NCBI RefSeq assembly: GCF_002192695.1
Contig: NZ_MTLG01000112.1
Coordinates: forward strand, 174,045-238,044
DNA length: 64,000 nucleotides
Source: Achromobacter xylosoxidans
Lineage (GTDB): Bacteria > Pseudomonadota > Gammaproteobacteria > Burkholderiales > Burkholderiaceae_B
Direction of reading: 5' to 3'
Part shown: piece after piece, positions 42,392 through 51,238 of the stretch
Numbering within the stretch: the stretch's first letter is position 1
Layout of the letters: the number at the start of each line of letters is the position of its first letter
Position numbers and translations under genes: made by a program
Notes under the pieces: generated by a model
The model's database searches: none
What the model saw: the letters and a program-made list of their open reading frames with translations, nothing else
Told to the model about the DNA's origin: nothing

Positions 42392-43702
42392 ATGGCACAA
42401 GTTTCAATTGGGCAAGTGGAGAATTTGGAAGACCTCGTGCGCGATCTGCAGTCAGTGCGCGAGGCGCTAGAGGCCGCATGCCGCGAACAAATTGCTGTTG
42501 CGGAGCAGAAATGCGCAGAGGCTCGTGAAGAAGCGCAGAACAGCGCAAGCATGTTGGAAAGTGCCATCCAGCAGGAGCAAGCCGCCACGCAAAATGTTGA
42601 CGGCGCTGAGCAAGCGCTCGATAGCAGTCAGAGCTCGCTTTCTTCCGCCGAGTCTGCGCTATCTGCTTGCCTTTCTCAGCCGCACGATGACGATGGACGT
42701 TGCCCGGACTGCTCCGGCGAGGACTCTGCCGTCGCCGAAGCAGAAGCCGCTGTTGAGCAGGCTCAGAGCATGCTGGAGCAAGCAAGAGCAGAGCTTGATG
42801 TGGCGACAGAAGATCGCATATCCATGGAGCAGCGCGTGGATCTTGCGAAGCAGGCGCAGGCGATGGCAGAGCATACCCTGGAGCAGACCCTACAAGCATG
42901 CAATGCGCACTTGGCAACTGTCGATCAGGCGATTGAAGCTGGCACTGCACGCTTGATATCCGCGCAAGGAGCACTGGATGCTTATCTCGCGACAAACCCG
43001 TCCGCTGCGCAATTCCATGCTTGGTTGAAATGGGATCCAGCCAAAGATGGCCGTCCCGTGACGCCAGATATATTGCGAGACCGCATGAACCTATCGTCAG
43101 AGCAGAGACGATTGCTTCAGGAATATCTTTACGACCGTGATCCAGCGTATCGCAAGCAGGTCGATAAATTTCGGAACCAATGGGTAGTCGCCAAGGGTGA
43201 TGCAGAGCGAAACATCGTCGCACGTAAGGCACGGATACACCTGAGTGGTGAATTCGGGGAACAGATAGTTCGGCACGCACTTGCGCCACTTGGCGGCCGG
43301 ATCGAGACGCAAGGGCGAACCTTTGTGGGCGACAACGGACGCTACACAAAAACAGATTTGATAGTCACCGACTTGCGGGTTCCGGTCATTCTGGGGCGTG
43401 GTGAGGGCATGGGGGCTCCGGTGGGCGGCTCGATGGCATTCGAAGTGAAATGCGGCAAGGCGGAATACCTCTATTCGCAGAAAGATCACATGATTTTTCA
43501 GGCTGAAGGGCACAAGCAAGCAGATGCGCAATGCACTCTTTGCTCGCGAGACATCCACGATTTGCCAGAAGAAAAACAGAAAGAACTGCGCGATGCCTTG
43601 CGCGAAGCTGGCTCACCAATGGTGGGAATGTTGCCAAGGAAAAATGAAATAGATCAGTCCTGTCTTGATTTCATCCGCCATAACGAGGACGAGCAACCAT
43701 GA
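42392..43702 (+). CDS. Coiled-coil protein with C-terminal PD-(D/E)XK-like nuclease domain
   Basis: The 436-residue product begins like a WXG/LXG helix (GQVENLEDLVRDLQ), continues as an alanine/glutamine-rich coiled coil (about 10-200) interrupted by a CPDC pair, and ends with a globular domain. The latter shows Glu287/Glu290 in GEFGEQIV, Asp322 in KTDLIV and Glu351-Val-Lys353 in FEVKCG, the PD-(D/E)XK pattern. A DNase is therefore likely. The ATG at 42392 is the first that fits after the WXG gene; the frame opens earlier inside that gene. Long helical N-terminus plus nuclease recalls LXG toxins of type VII secretion. Confidence 0.7.
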   Translation: MAQVSIGQVENLEDLVRDLQSVREALEAACREQIAVAEQKCAEAREEAQNSASMLESAIQQEQAATQNVDGAEQALDSSQSSLSSAESALSACLSQPHDDDGRCPDCSGEDSAVAEAEAAVEQAQSMLEQARAELDVATEDRISMEQRVDLAKQAQAMAEHTLEQTLQACNAHLATVDQAIEAGTARLISAQGALDAYLATNPSAAQFHAWLKWDPAKDGRPVTPDILRDRMNLSSEQRRLLQEYLYDRDPAYRKQVDKFRNQWVVAKGDAERNIVARKARIHLSGEFGEQIVRHALAPLGGRIETQGRTFVGDNGRYTKTDLIVTDLRVPVILGRGEGMGAPVGGSMAFEVKCGKAEYLYSQKDHMIFQAEGHKQADAQCTLCSRDIHDLPEEKQKELRDALREAGSPMVGMLPRKNEIDQSCLDFIRHNEDEQP

Positions 43703-44043
43703 AAATACGTTTCGCAATTATTAGCCATGACCTTCTCGCACAAGTCCGGGCTGAAGTTGATGTCCTCCTGCATGCAGTAAATGTCGGAGATATGGATGGC
43801 GTGGATGCGTCCACCGCACGCCTCTTGGAGCTGACAGTTGATTGCAGATCGATTGAGTTGTCCGAGGAAGAGTGGCGCGCATTTCTAAGCGAAATCAGGG
43901 CCAAGAACCCTGAGTTCGAATCGAGCTACTTGTTGCCTGGGACTATTTGCGCGCCCCTGTTTCCAAACCTCTCGGTAGCTGACGACTATGTTCTCGAACT
44001 TCCAATCGATGGTGATATGGAAGAGGAGGAAGCTAATGTTTGA
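43699..44043 (+). CDS. Small protein of unknown function
   Basis: The 114-residue acidic protein matches no family I know. It has an N-terminal helix-forming part (ISHDLLAQVRAEVDVLLHAV, then LSEEEWRAFLSEIRAKN) and an acidic tail (DGDMEEEEANV). No signal peptide or membrane segment is visible. It overlaps the nuclease gene by four bases and the next small gene by eight, so it is a real, coupled gene. Being next to a candidate nuclease and acidic, it could act as an inhibitor or adaptor, but that is only a guess. Confidence 0.6.
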   Translation: MKIRFAIISHDLLAQVRAEVDVLLHAVNVGDMDGVDASTARLLELTVDCRSIELSEEEWRAFLSEIRAKNPEFESSYLLPGTICAPLFPNLSVADDYVLELPIDGDMEEEEANV

Positions 44044-44266
44044 TGAGGCCTTTGGAATGGCTGCGATGTGCGCTGGAAAATTTCGCGAGGGAGTGCGTGA
44101 TACGTTCGGCGCGTCCATTGTTGCTGATGTACTTGATCCGATTCTCAAGGAAGTCGATTCACTCCGCATTTTCAATGCGGCTTACCAGCTGCAGTCGCTC
44201 GCCATTGATCGAACTTTGAATGACGTTCGCGAGCTCCAGTTCAAAGACAGTGGGTGGAATCAATGA
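44036..44266 (+). CDS. Small helical protein of unknown function
   Basis: The 76-residue product starts at an ATG (44036) five bases after a strong AGAGGAGGA RBS that lies within the preceding gene. It is predicted largely helical (AFGMAAMCAGKFREGVRDTF, then IVADVLDPILKEVDSLRIF). I recognise no family. It overlaps the FtsK-like gene by four bases. Its size and helicity would suit a second WXG-like partner or an adaptor to the ATPase, but it lacks the W-x-G/D turn. Confidence 0.6.
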   Translation: MFDEAFGMAAMCAGKFREGVRDTFGASIVADVLDPILKEVDSLRIFNAAYQLQSLAIDRTLNDVRELQFKDSGWNQ

Positions 44267-46938
44267 GTGAAAGCGCGAAGGATTTTCAGAGCGTAATTTT
44301 CAAGCTACACAAGGCAATTGCGGACTATCAAGAAGGTTGTGCGCGCATCGACCGCGAATTCAATGCCACTAAAAAAACATTGAACGAAGACCAGGAGCGC
44401 AATCGGAGCATAAGGAAGTCGAATTGGCAGGCAGGCTTTGTCAGAGAGTGGGAAAGTAATGCAACTGCTATAGCGAACGCAAGTGCACAGCTCAGACAAC
44501 ATCAGCCTGCCTTCGTGGATTTTGGCGTAGACAAGCCATTGATGGCATCGGAAATTCCAGCAGGTCTTGTGCTTGGCTCGGAGCAAGTCTCTTTTGAGAA
44601 GCTCTCTTGTCAAGCCCCAAAAGTCATCTCTTTCCCCTTTTCCAGCGCTCTTGTTTTTCCGCAAGGCGATGCGGAGAAGAAAAGACTCGCGCATTGTCTC
44701 TTGTTGCGGTTGCTGTCGGCTTTGCCTGCAGGTCAAGTAGAGTTGACACTGATTGACCCCCTACAGCAGGGTCAATCGGTCGAGCCGTTCCTACCATTGC
44801 TGAAGGTTGAGCAATTGGTGCCGCAAGGTCATGTTCTTACTCGTGCGGACGAAATCGAAGCAGCGCTCGGAAAACTGACGGACGAAATTGAGGAGCTGAT
44901 CCAGCTGCGGTTCAATGAGAAGGCATCCAACTGGTTGAAATACAACGCAGTTCAACCCGATGCCCCGTTGCCTTACAAGGTAGTACTGCTCTTTGATGTG
45001 CCAGAGCAGATATCGGAAAAATCTCTTTGGCTCCTTGGACGCATCTGCGAAAACGGTCCACGCTGCGGCGTGCTGCCCATCATTGCAATTGATGAGCAGC
45101 GCCTGGAAGACCGGCGATATGAAAAGCTCAACGCCACGCTGAAAAACTCAACCACGCAACTGAATGATCTCTTGCAACGCGCTGGGGCTGGTGGGCTGTC
45201 ATTCACATATCAACCGGAGCAATGGCCGCGACAAGATGTGCTGGATGGCTTTATCGCAAGGCTCGCTGAAGATTGTGCTGCTAAGACGCGCTTCAAGAAA
45301 ACGATGCCTGATCTCTGGACGAGCTTCGGCAAGGGAGAGACGACTCTTGGTGGCTTTGATATTCCCATCGGCTGGACGACTGCAGGCGACTTCGCGACCC
45401 TGAGACTGGGCGCGACGGACTCCGAGCATCATGTGCTGCTTGCGGGGAAGACGGGCTCGGGAAAGTCCAATCTGCTCCATGTTTTGATTCACACGCTGTG
45501 CGAGAAATATCCGAGCGAAGAGCTTGATCTTTATCTACTGGATTACAAGGAGTCGACTGAGTTCAATGTTTACGCAACTCCGCCAATCCCGCAAGCCCGT
45601 CTTGTCGCTACGGAAAGTGATCCTGAGTATGGTGTCACTGTACTACGGCATCTTGTGGGCGAACTGGAAATTCGCGCACGCATATTCAAGTCGAAAAATG
45701 TTAACGACTTCGGCGAATACCGAAAATCAACCGGAGTACGGTTACCCCGCGTTCTGTTAATCATAGACGAGTTCCAGGTTCTGTTTTCAGAAAGTCGCCA
45801 GGTAGCAGAAGCTGCTGAGCAGCTGCTCTCGAAGCTTTTGAAACAGGGACGCTCGTTTGGCATTCACATCCTCTTGGCTACTCAGACTTTGAAAGGCATC
45901 AACGCGCAGTCAATCGGGAGCATCATCACCCAGTTGGGATGCCGTATTGCACTGGCTTGTGGGCAGGAAGATTCCGCAATGATCCTCGGGGGCGGGAACT
46001 GGGCAGCTGCGGAGCTGCGCAGCCCACCTGAAGGCATTATCAACAATGCTAACGGTGCCAAATCCGGCAATGTGAAGTTCATGATTCCATTCGCCGGAGA
46101 AAGTGAGCATCGACGTGATTTGCTGACGAATTTGATAGAGCGTACATCTCCTTCTGGGGGGGCTTCCAAAACAAAGGTTTTCAGCGGAGCATTCCTTCCT
46201 GAGATGCCGTCTCCCTTTGAATATCAAACAGCTTGCGCGCATGAAGAAACTTTTCTTTTGGGCGAAAACCTCGCATTCGATTCAAAACCGTTGACCGTGC
46301 CACTTACTCGTCGATCCGCGTTCAATGTTCTATTCAGCGGCTACAACGATCAGATTCACGACGGACTCCTGTCCGCTATGCTTTTCAGTCTGGCTTTCGT
46401 CGATGGCTTTGATGAAATCGTGTATTTCAACGCGCGCGGAGTCCCCCCTGGAGGAGGATTCTCAGCCGCAGTGCAATTGCTCGGTGTACGCCTCAAGATG
46501 TTCGACGATATAGCCGAACTACCACTTCAAGCGATATCAGACGATATTGGGAATCGCCGCGTCGCGTTGATTGTCGATGGCCTGGATTCCGAGAAAGCGC
46601 TCCAGCCAGCCCCAGCGTTTAGATCGCCCAAGCCAGGCGAACCACCAACCCCGTCTGACTTGCTAAAGCGTCTCGCCGAGGACGGCCCAAGAAAGGGGAC
46701 GTTTGTATTTGCCTTTGTCGACCGTTGGCAGCGCTGTGCCAGTACCTGCAAAGACCTTTTCTCATTTTTCGAATTGCGCGTGGCGTATTGCATGAACGAA
46801 GACGATGCCGGATCGCTTGTGAGTGGCGGTATTGGTAAGTTCAAAGGCATTGAAAAACCGAACAGAGCTGTATTTGTAAACAAAATGACGAATGACATCA
46901 CATGGTTCCGCCCATATGTTCAGGAACGCACTCGATGA
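44263..46938 (+). CDS. Soluble FtsK/SpoIIIE-type ATPase with a second degenerate ATPase domain
   Basis: The 891-residue product has an N-terminal coiled coil (about 5-75) and no membrane segments. Its FtsK/SpoIIIE motor shows Walker A GKTGSGKS (395-402), Walker B LLIIDEFQ (Asp502-Glu503) and the ILLATQTLKGINAQSIG motif. A C-terminal part repeats the fold in degenerate form, with a broken Walker A (FSGYNDQIH) and a Walker B-like strand (RVALIVDGLDS). Tandem active and decayed FtsK domains are typical of EssC of type VII secretion and of some DNA-pumping defence ATPases. ATG 44263 overlaps the upstream stop. DNA or protein translocation is possible. Confidence 0.84.
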   Translation: MSESAKDFQSVIFKLHKAIADYQEGCARIDREFNATKKTLNEDQERNRSIRKSNWQAGFVREWESNATAIANASAQLRQHQPAFVDFGVDKPLMASEIPAGLVLGSEQVSFEKLSCQAPKVISFPFSSALVFPQGDAEKKRLAHCLLLRLLSALPAGQVELTLIDPLQQGQSVEPFLPLLKVEQLVPQGHVLTRADEIEAALGKLTDEIEELIQLRFNEKASNWLKYNAVQPDAPLPYKVVLLFDVPEQISEKSLWLLGRICENGPRCGVLPIIAIDEQRLEDRRYEKLNATLKNSTTQLNDLLQRAGAGGLSFTYQPEQWPRQDVLDGFIARLAEDCAAKTRFKKTMPDLWTSFGKGETTLGGFDIPIGWTTAGDFATLRLGATDSEHHVLLAGKTGSGKSNLLHVLIHTLCEKYPSEELDLYLLDYKESTEFNVYATPPIPQARLVATESDPEYGVTVLRHLVGELEIRARIFKSKNVNDFGEYRKSTGVRLPRVLLIIDEFQVLFSESRQVAEAAEQLLSKLLKQGRSFGIHILLATQTLKGINAQSIGSIITQLGCRIALACGQEDSAMILGGGNWAAAELRSPPEGIINNANGAKSGNVKFMIPFAGESEHRRDLLTNLIERTSPSGGASKTKVFSGAFLPEMPSPFEYQTACAHEETFLLGENLAFDSKPLTVPLTRRSAFNVLFSGYNDQIHDGLLSAMLFSLAFVDGFDEIVYFNARGVPPGGGFSAAVQLLGVRLKMFDDIAELPLQAISDDIGNRRVALIVDGLDSEKALQPAPAFRSPKPGEPPTPSDLLKRLAEDGPRKGTFVFAFVDRWQRCASTCKDLFSFFELRVAYCMNEDDAGSLVSGGIGKFKGIEKPNRAVFVNKMTNDITWFRPYVQERTR

Positions 46939-48698
46939 AGCGATTTCTGCTCACGTGGTATGGAATCACCGATTTTCGCGCGTCTCTTGGGTTTGAGAAT
47001 ACCGATGGCCCTATTGCGAGTGCCCTTGCGGGTGCGTCCTATTCTGATATCGTCATCTTGGGCTATACCCGGATGGATAATGATGCCAGCGAATTGATCG
47101 AGGTGCAGAAGGCATTCGCACTCGAATTGGCGTCAATACGAAACATGGGACAAGAGAAGGATTGGAAGGCCACTAATCATTTTGTCTCCAGGTTTGCCAA
47201 TACGGCTGTCGCCCATGAACATTTTTCGACTTGGCTGGAAAAGAAGGCCGCAGCCTTGGGCTGCGACGCAAGCATCCGTTTAAAAAGCGAAAAGCTTTGC
47301 CAACTAAACGACACCGAAGGTATTTACGCAGGCGCGATGCGGGCGCTGAATGAGGTGGAACAGGAGTCAGGTGAAAAGCTTGTCACGCTTTATCTCAGCC
47401 CAGGAACTCCGGTTATGGCCTTTGTCTGGGCGCTCGCGGCGCTGAGCTATCCTGAACTCAAAAAAAGACTCATAGCGTCGTCCATCATTGGCAAAGCACC
47501 TGAAGTCATAGCGTTGCCTGCCGAGTGGCTTGAGCGACACAGCGTAAAACAGGCTGCGATTCGAGACATCTCCAACGGGTTCGATGTGACATTTCATCTT
47601 TTTGGTGAGCAACGGATGCCTGCCTTGTTAAGCATCCGGCAATTTGAGTCGGCGCATCACATCTTTGTTAACTCAAAAGACTTCCCTGCTACATGTATGC
47701 GAGCCTTTATTGGCTCCCGGGACCTACACGAACTTACCGTTGACCCTTGGGATGATCGTGCTGTTCACGAAAGAATCACCGAGCTGGCAAAGCAATTTCC
47801 AGAAAAAACACGAGTTGGAATCAATTTAACCGGCGGCACAAAATTAATGTTTGCAGGTGCACTCTCTGCTGCGCGCGAACTGGGTGCCATTCCGTTTTAT
47901 TTTGATAGCAAGAATCGTTGCGTTACTTTCATTGATAGTGTTCGGCGTGAAAAAATCAGGCAGATTGATTCAATTGAAACATTCTTGCGCCTTAATAGCG
48001 ACGGCTTGATGATCGCCGGCAGCTCCCTTATGAATGATATGTCGCCGAATCGCCAACTTCTAACTGAGACTCTTTGGCTATATCGTGAAAAGGTGCGTAG
48101 GTTCTATAGAGAACTGACCGATTATAACAATGGATTCAGACCATTCGAAATTTGTCGTGATGGCTTCAAATTCAAGCTGGATGACATGGAGACAGTATCC
48201 GTCCAAGGCTACGGATTGGATATGGTATTTGAGAAATGGCCTGATTTCGCTAAATACCTATCTGGCGGCTGGTTCGAGGAGTTTGTTTATTTGCAATGTA
48301 AGCCCTACGAAGACGCTGGCGTTATTCAAGACTTGCGTATCAATGTCAAGCTGAACTTGAGTTTAGAAGAGTCGAAAGGCTATTCGAGCTTCGGCGTTGA
48401 ATACAGCGAGTTGGATATCACATTCACCGATGGCTATTCACTTTATATCGTGGAATGCAAGGCAGGCAATGTAACGCAAGAGCAGATTATGAAGCTGCAA
48501 AATCTTGTGCGCTTCTACGGGGGAATTGAAGGTCGCGGCATCATTGCCTGCTGTGTTCCGCCAAATACTGAGTCGGCCAAGAAAAAAATAAAGGATGCCA
48601 GGCTGACGCTTTGGAGTGGTGCATCACTTTCTGAGCAGATAAAGGCAATGATGAACAGCATCACTGAGCGGGCTGAAGCGAGTGAGGCAACGCCATGA
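46935..48698 (+). CDS. Card1/Can2-like (DUF1887) nuclease with an additional CARF-like N-terminal domain
   Basis: The 587-residue product has three parts. Residues about 1-215 are a Rossmann-like sensor with SPGTPVM (155-161), resembling CARF domains of the RtcR kind. Residues about 225-350 resemble the Card1/Can2 CARF domain, including the ligand-loop motif NLTGGTKLM (297-305). Residues about 440-560 form a PD-(D/E)XK nuclease: Glu448/449 in GGWFEEF, Asp494 in ELDITF, Glu507-Cys-Lys509 in VECKAG. Card1 is activated by cyclic tetra-adenylate in type III CRISPR; no CRISPR genes are visible here. It overlaps both neighbours by four bases. Confidence 0.82.
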   Translation: MKRFLLTWYGITDFRASLGFENTDGPIASALAGASYSDIVILGYTRMDNDASELIEVQKAFALELASIRNMGQEKDWKATNHFVSRFANTAVAHEHFSTWLEKKAAALGCDASIRLKSEKLCQLNDTEGIYAGAMRALNEVEQESGEKLVTLYLSPGTPVMAFVWALAALSYPELKKRLIASSIIGKAPEVIALPAEWLERHSVKQAAIRDISNGFDVTFHLFGEQRMPALLSIRQFESAHHIFVNSKDFPATCMRAFIGSRDLHELTVDPWDDRAVHERITELAKQFPEKTRVGINLTGGTKLMFAGALSAARELGAIPFYFDSKNRCVTFIDSVRREKIRQIDSIETFLRLNSDGLMIAGSSLMNDMSPNRQLLTETLWLYREKVRRFYRELTDYNNGFRPFEICRDGFKFKLDDMETVSVQGYGLDMVFEKWPDFAKYLSGGWFEEFVYLQCKPYEDAGVIQDLRINVKLNLSLEESKGYSSFGVEYSELDITFTDGYSLYIVECKAGNVTQEQIMKLQNLVRFYGGIEGRGIIACCVPPNTESAKKKIKDARLTLWSGASLSEQIKAMMNSITERAEASEATP

Positions 48699-49183
48699 TG
48701 CTCCATTTGGTTTGCGACATCTCCGGCAGCATGAGTGAAGGAGGTAAGCCCTTCATCCTGCGAACCTTGGCCACGACCGTGGCGCAATGGGTGCGGCAGG
48801 GCTATGGACAGGCGGAAATCCACCTTTGTGCTTGGAGCAGTGAGGCACGCAACATCCCGAACTGGAGCGTCAAGGAGGATCTCCCGGTGGAAATGCTGGT
48901 TTGCCAAGGGGGTACCAATGGCGAGGCGCTGGTTCAACTGTTGGGTAGCGAGCCGGATGGAAAGGTTCTGATTCTCACGGATGGATTCTGGACAAGAGAC
49001 GACGTGAAGACTCTGAGCCGCTGGCAGGAAGGCTTACCGCCGGACACACTGCGCGTCATCCAAATCGGCGCGGATGCTAACCCGCATCTGTCCAAGGGGC
49101 TCAAAGGCGCAAAGGTGTTTGTCGCAGAAGAAGTGCTCTCCGTGCTCGATAACTGGCTGCAAGCGGATGAGGAATGGGCATGA
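48695..49183 (+). CDS. Second vWA (TerY-like) protein
   Basis: The 162-residue minimal vWA domain has an intact MIDAS: CDISGSMSEGG (Asp8, Ser10, Ser12), GGTNGEAL and ILTDGFW. It is shorter and divergent from the first vWA protein of the operon. It is directly followed by PP2C and kinase genes, each overlapping, which is the gene order of the TerY-P triad described by comparative genomics of Ter systems. It probably recruits or is regulated by the kinase/phosphatase pair. Confidence 0.83.
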   Translation: MMLHLVCDISGSMSEGGKPFILRTLATTVAQWVRQGYGQAEIHLCAWSSEARNIPNWSVKEDLPVEMLVCQGGTNGEALVQLLGSEPDGKVLILTDGFWTRDDVKTLSRWQEGLPPDTLRVIQIGADANPHLSKGLKGAKVFVAEEVLSVLDNWLQADEEWA

Positions 49184-49896
49184 CGCTTTGGAAAAGTTTT
49201 GGGGCAAGCGTTCGCGGCCCGCACCATATCGCCGAAGGTTTGCCAAATCAGGATGCGTGGGCGAAGTTCCACCATGTTTGGGGGGATGGCATCGTCGTGT
49301 CCGACGGGGTTGGCTCCAAGCCTTTCTCCAGCTTTGGCAGCGATGCCGCTTGTCTCGCTGTTGAGCTCGCGGTCCTGACTTGCTGCCCTGATGGTGAAAT
49401 CGAACGCAACTCGCTGTTCAGCAGCATCCAAGCTAACTGGCTAAGGCTTGTCGCCCCGCTGGAACCTCGCGATTGTGCGGCCACCTGCCTCTTCGCGTTA
49501 CGTCTGGATGGCGTGATCCACATAGGAATGCTCGGCGACGGACTTGCAGCCCTTGTCAAGTCCGATGGATCAGTCGTTTCGCTGTCGGAAAACAAGACGC
49601 AAGGCTTCTCCAATATCACCACTGCGCTTTCCGCCAATGTCTCCGCCAAAGACTGGCAATATTTGTCGCTGTCGGCGGAGCAGTGCATCGCAGTATTGCT
49701 CTGCACCGATGGCGTGGCTGACGATTTGGATAACGCTGACGGGTTTGTGAGCAGCTTCGTCGAAGCGCATCGAACCCTCGCTTCGGTAAGCGCCAACCGG
49801 CGCATCCACGAGATGCTCGAAAACTGGCCTACGCCCAAGCACAGCGACGATAAAACCCTCGCCTGCCTGTGCAGTGAGGAGGTGGCAGATGAGTGA
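49180..49896 (+). CDS. PP2C-family Ser/Thr phosphatase
   Basis: The 238-residue product is a single PP2C domain. Metal-binding aspartates occur in PNQDAW (Asp25) and VSDGVGS (Asp42-Gly43), followed by IGMLGDGLAAL and LLCTDGVADDLD. It would reverse phosphorylation made by the kinase encoded next. The ATG at 49180 is chosen because it overlaps the upstream stop (ATGA) and has GAGGA six bases before it; the ATG at 49174 is too close. It overlaps the kinase gene by eight bases. Confidence 0.88.
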   Translation: MTLWKSFGASVRGPHHIAEGLPNQDAWAKFHHVWGDGIVVSDGVGSKPFSSFGSDAACLAVELAVLTCCPDGEIERNSLFSSIQANWLRLVAPLEPRDCAATCLFALRLDGVIHIGMLGDGLAALVKSDGSVVSLSENKTQGFSNITTALSANVSAKDWQYLSLSAEQCIAVLLCTDGVADDLDNADGFVSSFVEAHRTLASVSANRRIHEMLENWPTPKHSDDKTLACLCSEEVADE

Positions 49897-51238
49897 CTCC
49901 GAACTCCGGGCTCCTAAGCCACTTGTGGATGAATACGGCAATGTCCATCACATTGCCGATGAGCTTGCACGCGGTGGACAAGGCGTGGTCTATCGCACCA
50001 AGGATGCAGATTTGGCTGTCAAGCAACCGCTGGATGCATCCGGCCAGCCGGATAAAAACGCCAATCTGCGCGAGCGTTTCCAACGCATCCGCCTGCTGCC
50101 CATACCGCAACGTATCCCCGTTTCCCTGCCACTCGCCATTCTGCGTGACAAGCCGGGCTATGTGATGCGTCTGTTGAACGACATGAAGCCGTTCACCGTT
50201 TTCGAGTTGGATGGAAGAAGCAAAAAGAAGCTAGAAGATGAAAGGCAAGCCTTGCCGCAATGGCTGACGAAGATTCCTGACAAGGACCTGGCGCTTCGAC
50301 TGCTGCATTACGCCAGCACGGGGTCTACACGTCGTCGTCTGCGAGCGCTGGCAAAGTGCGCCGCCATCCTCGCTCGCCTTCACAGCGCGGGACTGGTCTA
50401 TGGCGACCTCTCCCCCAACAATGCGTTCCTTGGTGAAGGCGACACTCCCGATGTCTGGCTCATAGATGCCGACAACATGCGCCTGGAATTATCCAGCGGC
50501 GGCGTGTCCGTCTATACGCCTGGTTACGGTGCGCCGGAGGTGGTGCAGGGCCGCGATCAGTCCCGCCCGCGAACGGATTGTTGGGCTTTCGCGGTAATGA
50601 CCTTCAAGCTGCTGGCTCTATGCCACCCTTTCATCGGCAACAAAGTGCTGCAAGCGGTGGACGAGGACGGGGGTTGGGATGCTGAGTCGCAGCTGAGCGG
50701 CGACGGTGCGCCCACCAATATGGAAGATCGGGCATACGCCGGCTATTTACCTTTCGTGGATGACGAAGATGACGACGCCAACCAAGGTGTTGGTGGCCTG
50801 CCTCGCGCGTTGGTTGCAACAGAAGGATTGCGGCGCCTATTTCAGGAAACTTTCGGTGCGGGACGGGAACTGCCGCACCGCCGACCTCCAATAGCGTTCT
50901 GGACACTGGAGCTTGCAAGGGCTGCGGATCTGTCGCTGGACTGCCCCGTATGTGGCATGAGTCATTTCGTCGATGAACACGCGCAATGCCCGTATTGCGG
51001 CGCGACGCATTCGGCCTTCATTCGCGTCAAAACGCCGCGTTGGGAAATCCTGATTCCCGGCAGCGCCACGGCGTTCCTGCTGCCGAAACGGCTGTTCTAC
51101 CCGTTTTCATTCGAGCATCACGACGACACGGTATACGAAGCCGTGCTCAACTTCGCGGCAAAAACCGCAGTCCCTGTGCGAGGCACGCAGCCTTTCCCGG
51201 ACAACCTCAGCTTTGAGTTCGTGGAGGGCGGCAAATGA
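49889..51238 (+). CDS. Ser/Thr protein kinase-like protein with C-terminal zinc ribbon
   Basis: The 449-residue product has a kinase domain: glycine loop LARGGQGVVY (27-36), Lys45 in LAVKQP, catalytic loop YGDLSPNNAF (Asp173, Asn178) and metal loop LIDADN, where DFG is replaced by Asp193-Ala-Asp195. APEVVQGRDQSRPRTDCWAF gives the APE motif. All key catalytic residues are present, so activity is expected. After about residue 345 a CPVC-x11-CPYC zinc ribbon and a beta-rich tail follow. GAGGAGG five bases before ATG 49889 sets the start. It forms the third member of the vWA-PP2C-kinase triad. Confidence 0.87.
   Translation: MSDSELRAPKPLVDEYGNVHHIADELARGGQGVVYRTKDADLAVKQPLDASGQPDKNANLRERFQRIRLLPIPQRIPVSLPLAILRDKPGYVMRLLNDMKPFTVFELDGRSKKKLEDERQALPQWLTKIPDKDLALRLLHYASTGSTRRRLRALAKCAAILARLHSAGLVYGDLSPNNAFLGEGDTPDVWLIDADNMRLELSSGGVSVYTPGYGAPEVVQGRDQSRPRTDCWAFAVMTFKLLALCHPFIGNKVLQAVDEDGGWDAESQLSGDGAPTNMEDRAYAGYLPFVDDEDDDANQGVGGLPRALVATEGLRRLFQETFGAGRELPHRRPPIAFWTLELARAADLSLDCPVCGMSHFVDEHAQCPYCGATHSAFIRVKTPRWEILIPGSATAFLLPKRLFYPFSFEHHDDTVYEAVLNFAAKTAVPVRGTQPFPDNLSFEFVEGGK

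Noticed and set aside
42106..46938. Functional type VII secretion system
   Set aside because: No membrane channel or protease components and the FtsK-like ATPase has no transmembrane segments; only the analogy is kept as a finding.
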